From assembly GCA_002418685.1 (NCBI GenBank), contig DIEP01000098.1, positions 4,124 through 13,033 on the forward strand: 8,910 nt of DNA, in the 5' to 3' direction. A program made the translations under genes and the position numbers. The stretch comes from Ignavibacteria bacterium UBA5771 (GTDB taxonomy: Bacteria; Bacteroidota; Ignavibacteria; Kapaibacteriales; UBA2268). Positions 7,345 through 8,910 of this stretch are shown here, in pieces (position 1 is the first letter of the stretch; every line of letters starts with the position of its first letter). A model generated the notes under the pieces. The model was given only the letters and a program-made list of their open reading frames with translations, did not search any database and had not been told where the DNA came from.

Positions 7345-7381
7345 GGGATCTTCTTTTCGCTCAAAAGACGTAAATGATCCC
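7345..7381. repeat. Nested inverted repeat upstream of ackA
   Basis: An outer pair GGGATC (7345-7350) / GATCCC (7376-7381) encloses an inner hairpin TCTTTT (7352-7357) / AAAAGA (7363-7368) with the five-base loop CGCTC. One base separates the arms on the left and seven on the right. This is the most GC-containing patch of an otherwise AT-dominated spacer. It could be a regulatory site, an RNA hairpin or a weak terminator; no T run follows it on either strand. Confidence 0.45.
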
Positions 7382-7584
7382 GTTATACAAACAACTTATA
7401 AGTAATCACATCGCTAATGATGCACATATTTATTATCACTTGTAATAATAATTAATTATAAAATTTATATTAATAAATATTCATTAGAATTGTATCTTTT
7501 TATTCAATTATAATGAAATATTTGATATTTTTGTATTTATCTTAATTACAATTTGTTGAAATAATAATTAAAAATAAATTATAA

Positions 7585-7588
7585 AGGA
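7585..7588 (+). promoter_or_regulatory. Shine-Dalgarno site for ackA
   Basis: AGGA (within AAAGGA) lies five bases before the ackA ATG and supports that start. Confidence 0.65.
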
Positions 7589-7593
7589 AAAGT

Positions 7594-8838
7594 ATGAATA
7601 TTCTAGTTATTAATACTGGAAGTTCATCTCTTAAATTTCAGATAATCAAAACTGATTTGGAGATGATTGAGCAAGGAACTGACAAAATGCTTTGCAAAGG
7701 ACTCGTCGAGCGCATTGGTAGCCAAGCACTTGTCTCTTTTGAAGTGCCAGGCAAACTTCAATATAAAACTGCAACTCCTATTCGCGATCATAAGGAGGCA
7801 CTATCATTTGTATTGAATTGGATGTCTGATCCAAAAACAAAGATTCCCGGTCTGACAGCCATAGAAGATATCCACGCTATCGGACATAGAGTGGTCCATG
7901 GCGGGGAAGATTTTACTGCGTCGGTGCGAATTGATGAAGCCGTAATTAAAAGTATAGAAGACAATATTGACTTAGCACCATTGCATAATCCACCTAACTT
8001 GAAAGGTATTTATGCAGCCAGGGAAGTCTTTGGTTCGCAAATTCCTCAGATCGCTGTTTTTGATACTTCATTCCATTCTACAATGCCCGAAGTATCTTAT
8101 TTGTATGGTATCCCCTATCAATTTTATCGAAGATATAAAATAAGGAAATACGGGTTCCATGGCACATCTCATCGTTATATTTCGTATAGATATCGCATTC
8201 TGAATAGTTTGCCAAGAGAAAAAGTGAATATCATTAGTCTTCATCTTGGAAATGGAGCATCTGCTTGTGCTATAAAAGGTGGAAAATCATTTGATACTTC
8301 TATGGGATTTACTCCACTGGAAGGTTTGATGATGGGAACACGTAGCGGCGATATTGACCCATCGATTATTGAATATATATCTCATAAAGAAAGTGCAACA
8401 ATTGACGAAGTTATGACAATTTTAAATAAAAGGTCGGGACTTCTTGGAATATCGGGACTCACCCATGATATGCGAGACCTTGAGGTTGAATGGAGAGAAT
8501 TTAAAGATCGACGTGCAAAATTAGCAATCGATATGTTTGCTCATAAAGTTAAGAAATATCTCGGGTCATATTTTGTTACGATGGGTGGAGCAGATGCAAT
8601 TTGCTTCACAGCAGGTATCGGCGAGAATTCTGCACTTGTCCGAAAGATTGCTTGCGAAGGGCTTGAATTCCTTGGCATAGAACTTGATGAACAGGCAAAT
8701 GAGGAGACCGTTGGAGGCAAAGAAGGTCTTATTAGCAAACCTGATTCAAGAGTGAAAATTTATGTCATCCCAACAAATGAAGAATTAATTCTTGCTCGTG
8801 ATACATGCCGTGTGGTTCTAAATGCTCCAATAAATTAA
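7594..8838 (+). CDS. ackA: Acetate kinase
   Basis: Complete, 414 residues, slightly longer than the roughly 400 usual for the family. It interconverts acetate + ATP and acetyl phosphate + ADP in the cytoplasm. With phosphotransacetylase it makes ATP from acetyl-CoA during fermentation, or activates acetate for growth. Family motifs are all present: NTGSSSLKF (7-15), GHRVVHGGEDF (97-107) with the substrate-binding Arg99, APLHNPPNL (128-136), VFDTSFHSTMP (155-165) with Asp157, YGFHGTSHRYIS (186-197) with His189, and HLGNGASACAI (217-227). Next come TPLEGLMMGTRSGDIDP (240-256) with Arg250, TAGIGENS (339-346) and IPTNEEL (392-398) with Glu397; these match the E. coli catalytic residues Arg91, Asp148, His180, Arg241 and Glu384. 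The start is fixed by the conserved N-terminus and AAGGA upstream. No pta gene is visible; the next gene starts 12 bases downstream. Confidence 0.98.
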   Translation: MNILVINTGSSSLKFQIIKTDLEMIEQGTDKMLCKGLVERIGSQALVSFEVPGKLQYKTATPIRDHKEALSFVLNWMSDPKTKIPGLTAIEDIHAIGHRVVHGGEDFTASVRIDEAVIKSIEDNIDLAPLHNPPNLKGIYAAREVFGSQIPQIAVFDTSFHSTMPEVSYLYGIPYQFYRRYKIRKYGFHGTSHRYISYRYRILNSLPREKVNIISLHLGNGASACAIKGGKSFDTSMGFTPLEGLMMGTRSGDIDPSIIEYISHKESATIDEVMTILNKRSGLLGISGLTHDMRDLEVEWREFKDRRAKLAIDMFAHKVKKYLGSYFVTMGGADAICFTAGIGENSALVRKIACEGLEFLGIELDEQANEETVGGKEGLISKPDSRVKIYVIPTNEELILARDTCRVVLNAPIN

Positions 8839-8841
8839 AAT

Positions 8842-8847
8842 AGGTGA
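8842..8847 (+). promoter_or_regulatory. Shine-Dalgarno site for the last gene
   Basis: AGGTGA lies three bases before the ATG at 8851. The surrounding AGGTGAAAT is identical to the leader of secF, which is the main support for a gene starting here. Confidence 0.6.
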
Positions 8848-8850
8848 AAT

Positions 8851-8910
8851 ATGTTTGGAAAAGATTTTTTAAAAGAAATTGAAGAAAAAGCAAAACAATT
8901 AAATAAACGC
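8851..8910 (+). CDS. Start of an unidentified protein, cut by the window end
   Basis: Only 20 codons are visible: MFGKDFLKEIEEKAKQLNKR. The segment is charged, rich in Lys and Glu, and likely to be an alpha helix or the start of a coiled coil; no signal peptide is apparent. It begins 12 bases after the ackA stop and has an AGGTGA ribosome site, so it is probably in one transcript with ackA. The family cannot be named from so little. The opening MFGK is seen in some small YbaB-type nucleoid proteins, but the rest does not look like them. Confidence 0.6.
   Translation, partial: MFGKDFLKEIEEKAKQLNKR

Larger units (their letters stand above)
7123..7593. other. 471-base divergent intergenic region, receptor gene / ackA
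   Basis: The region must hold the promoters of both divergent genes. It is extremely AT-rich, especially 7440-7593, where unambiguous promoter elements cannot be picked. TATTTTTG, which fits the Bacteroidetes -7 consensus TAnnTTTG, occurs on the minus strand at 7154-7147 (24 bases before the receptor ATG) and on the plus strand at 7526-7533 (60 bases before the ackA ATG). Neither has a clear TTTG partner at -33. A palindrome ATAATTAATTAT lies at 7448-7459 and a nested inverted repeat at 7345-7381. A 63-codon plus-strand frame (7182-7373) has no ribosome site and no recognisable domain. Confidence 0.6.

Noticed and set aside
7182..7373. 63-codon plus-strand open frame between the receptor gene and ackA
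   Set aside because: It has no ribosome site and no recognisable domain. It runs through AT-rich DNA where stop-free Ile/Leu/Lys/Asp-rich frames arise by chance, and its 3' end covers the nested inverted repeat.
7526..7533. TATTTTTG as a Bacteroidetes-type -7 promoter element for ackA (and its minus-strand twin at 7154-7147 for the receptor gene)
   Set aside because: Neither has a convincing TTTG at about -33, and such T-rich octamers are expected by chance here; they are mentioned in the intergenic entry but not called as promoters.
1..8910. CRISPR array, intact insertion sequence, toxin-antitoxin pair or a new defence system
   Set aside because: No regularly spaced direct repeats, transposase-like frames or paired small genes were seen; the complete genes are known core families.

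Overview
The window is an AT-rich bacterial chromosome segment carrying mostly housekeeping genes. The gene types point to the Bacteroidota/Chlorobiota/Ignavibacteriota (FCB) group. It has a long TonB-dependent outer-membrane receptor with an N-terminal carboxypeptidase-regulatory-like domain. SecD and SecF are separate proteins, whereas classical Bacteroidetes usually have one fused SecDF. Several genes have recognisable Shine-Dalgarno sites (AGGTGA, GAGG, AAGGA), which are uncommon in classical Bacteroidetes. A deep FCB lineage such as Ignavibacteria or Kapabacteria is my best guess, as inference only.

Layout: (1) 1-2659, plus strand: the 3' part of secD, complete secF and a small STAS-domain protein whose start overlaps the secF stop. 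These form a tight transcription unit for Sec-dependent export plus a probable anti-sigma-factor antagonist. (2) 2660-2728: a short AT-rich spacer with a perfect 16-bp palindrome. (3) 2729-4003, plus: purA, complete and with all key residues. (4) 4004-4440: a 437-base non-coding stretch. It holds a start-less open frame, a degenerate copy of a dispersed-repeat-like motif, a tRNA-Ser-like remnant and a strong intrinsic terminator. (5) 4441-7122, minus: a TonB-dependent receptor, standing alone. (6) 7123-7593: a very AT-rich divergent intergenic region with a nested inverted repeat. (7) 7594-8838, plus: ackA (acetate kinase), complete. (8) 8851-8910, plus: the first 20 codons of another gene, cut by the window end and probably co-transcribed with ackA.

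How the genes fit together: SecD/SecF use the proton-motive force to help complete translocation through SecYEG, the route by which outer-membrane proteins such as the TonB-dependent receptor leave the cytoplasm. PurA (AMP synthesis) and AckA (acetyl-phosphate/ATP interconversion) are independent core metabolic enzymes. I found no CRISPR array, no intact mobile element, and no clear sign of a novel multi-gene system. The most unusual part is the purA-receptor intergenic region, where tRNA-like sequence sits just upstream of a strong terminator.
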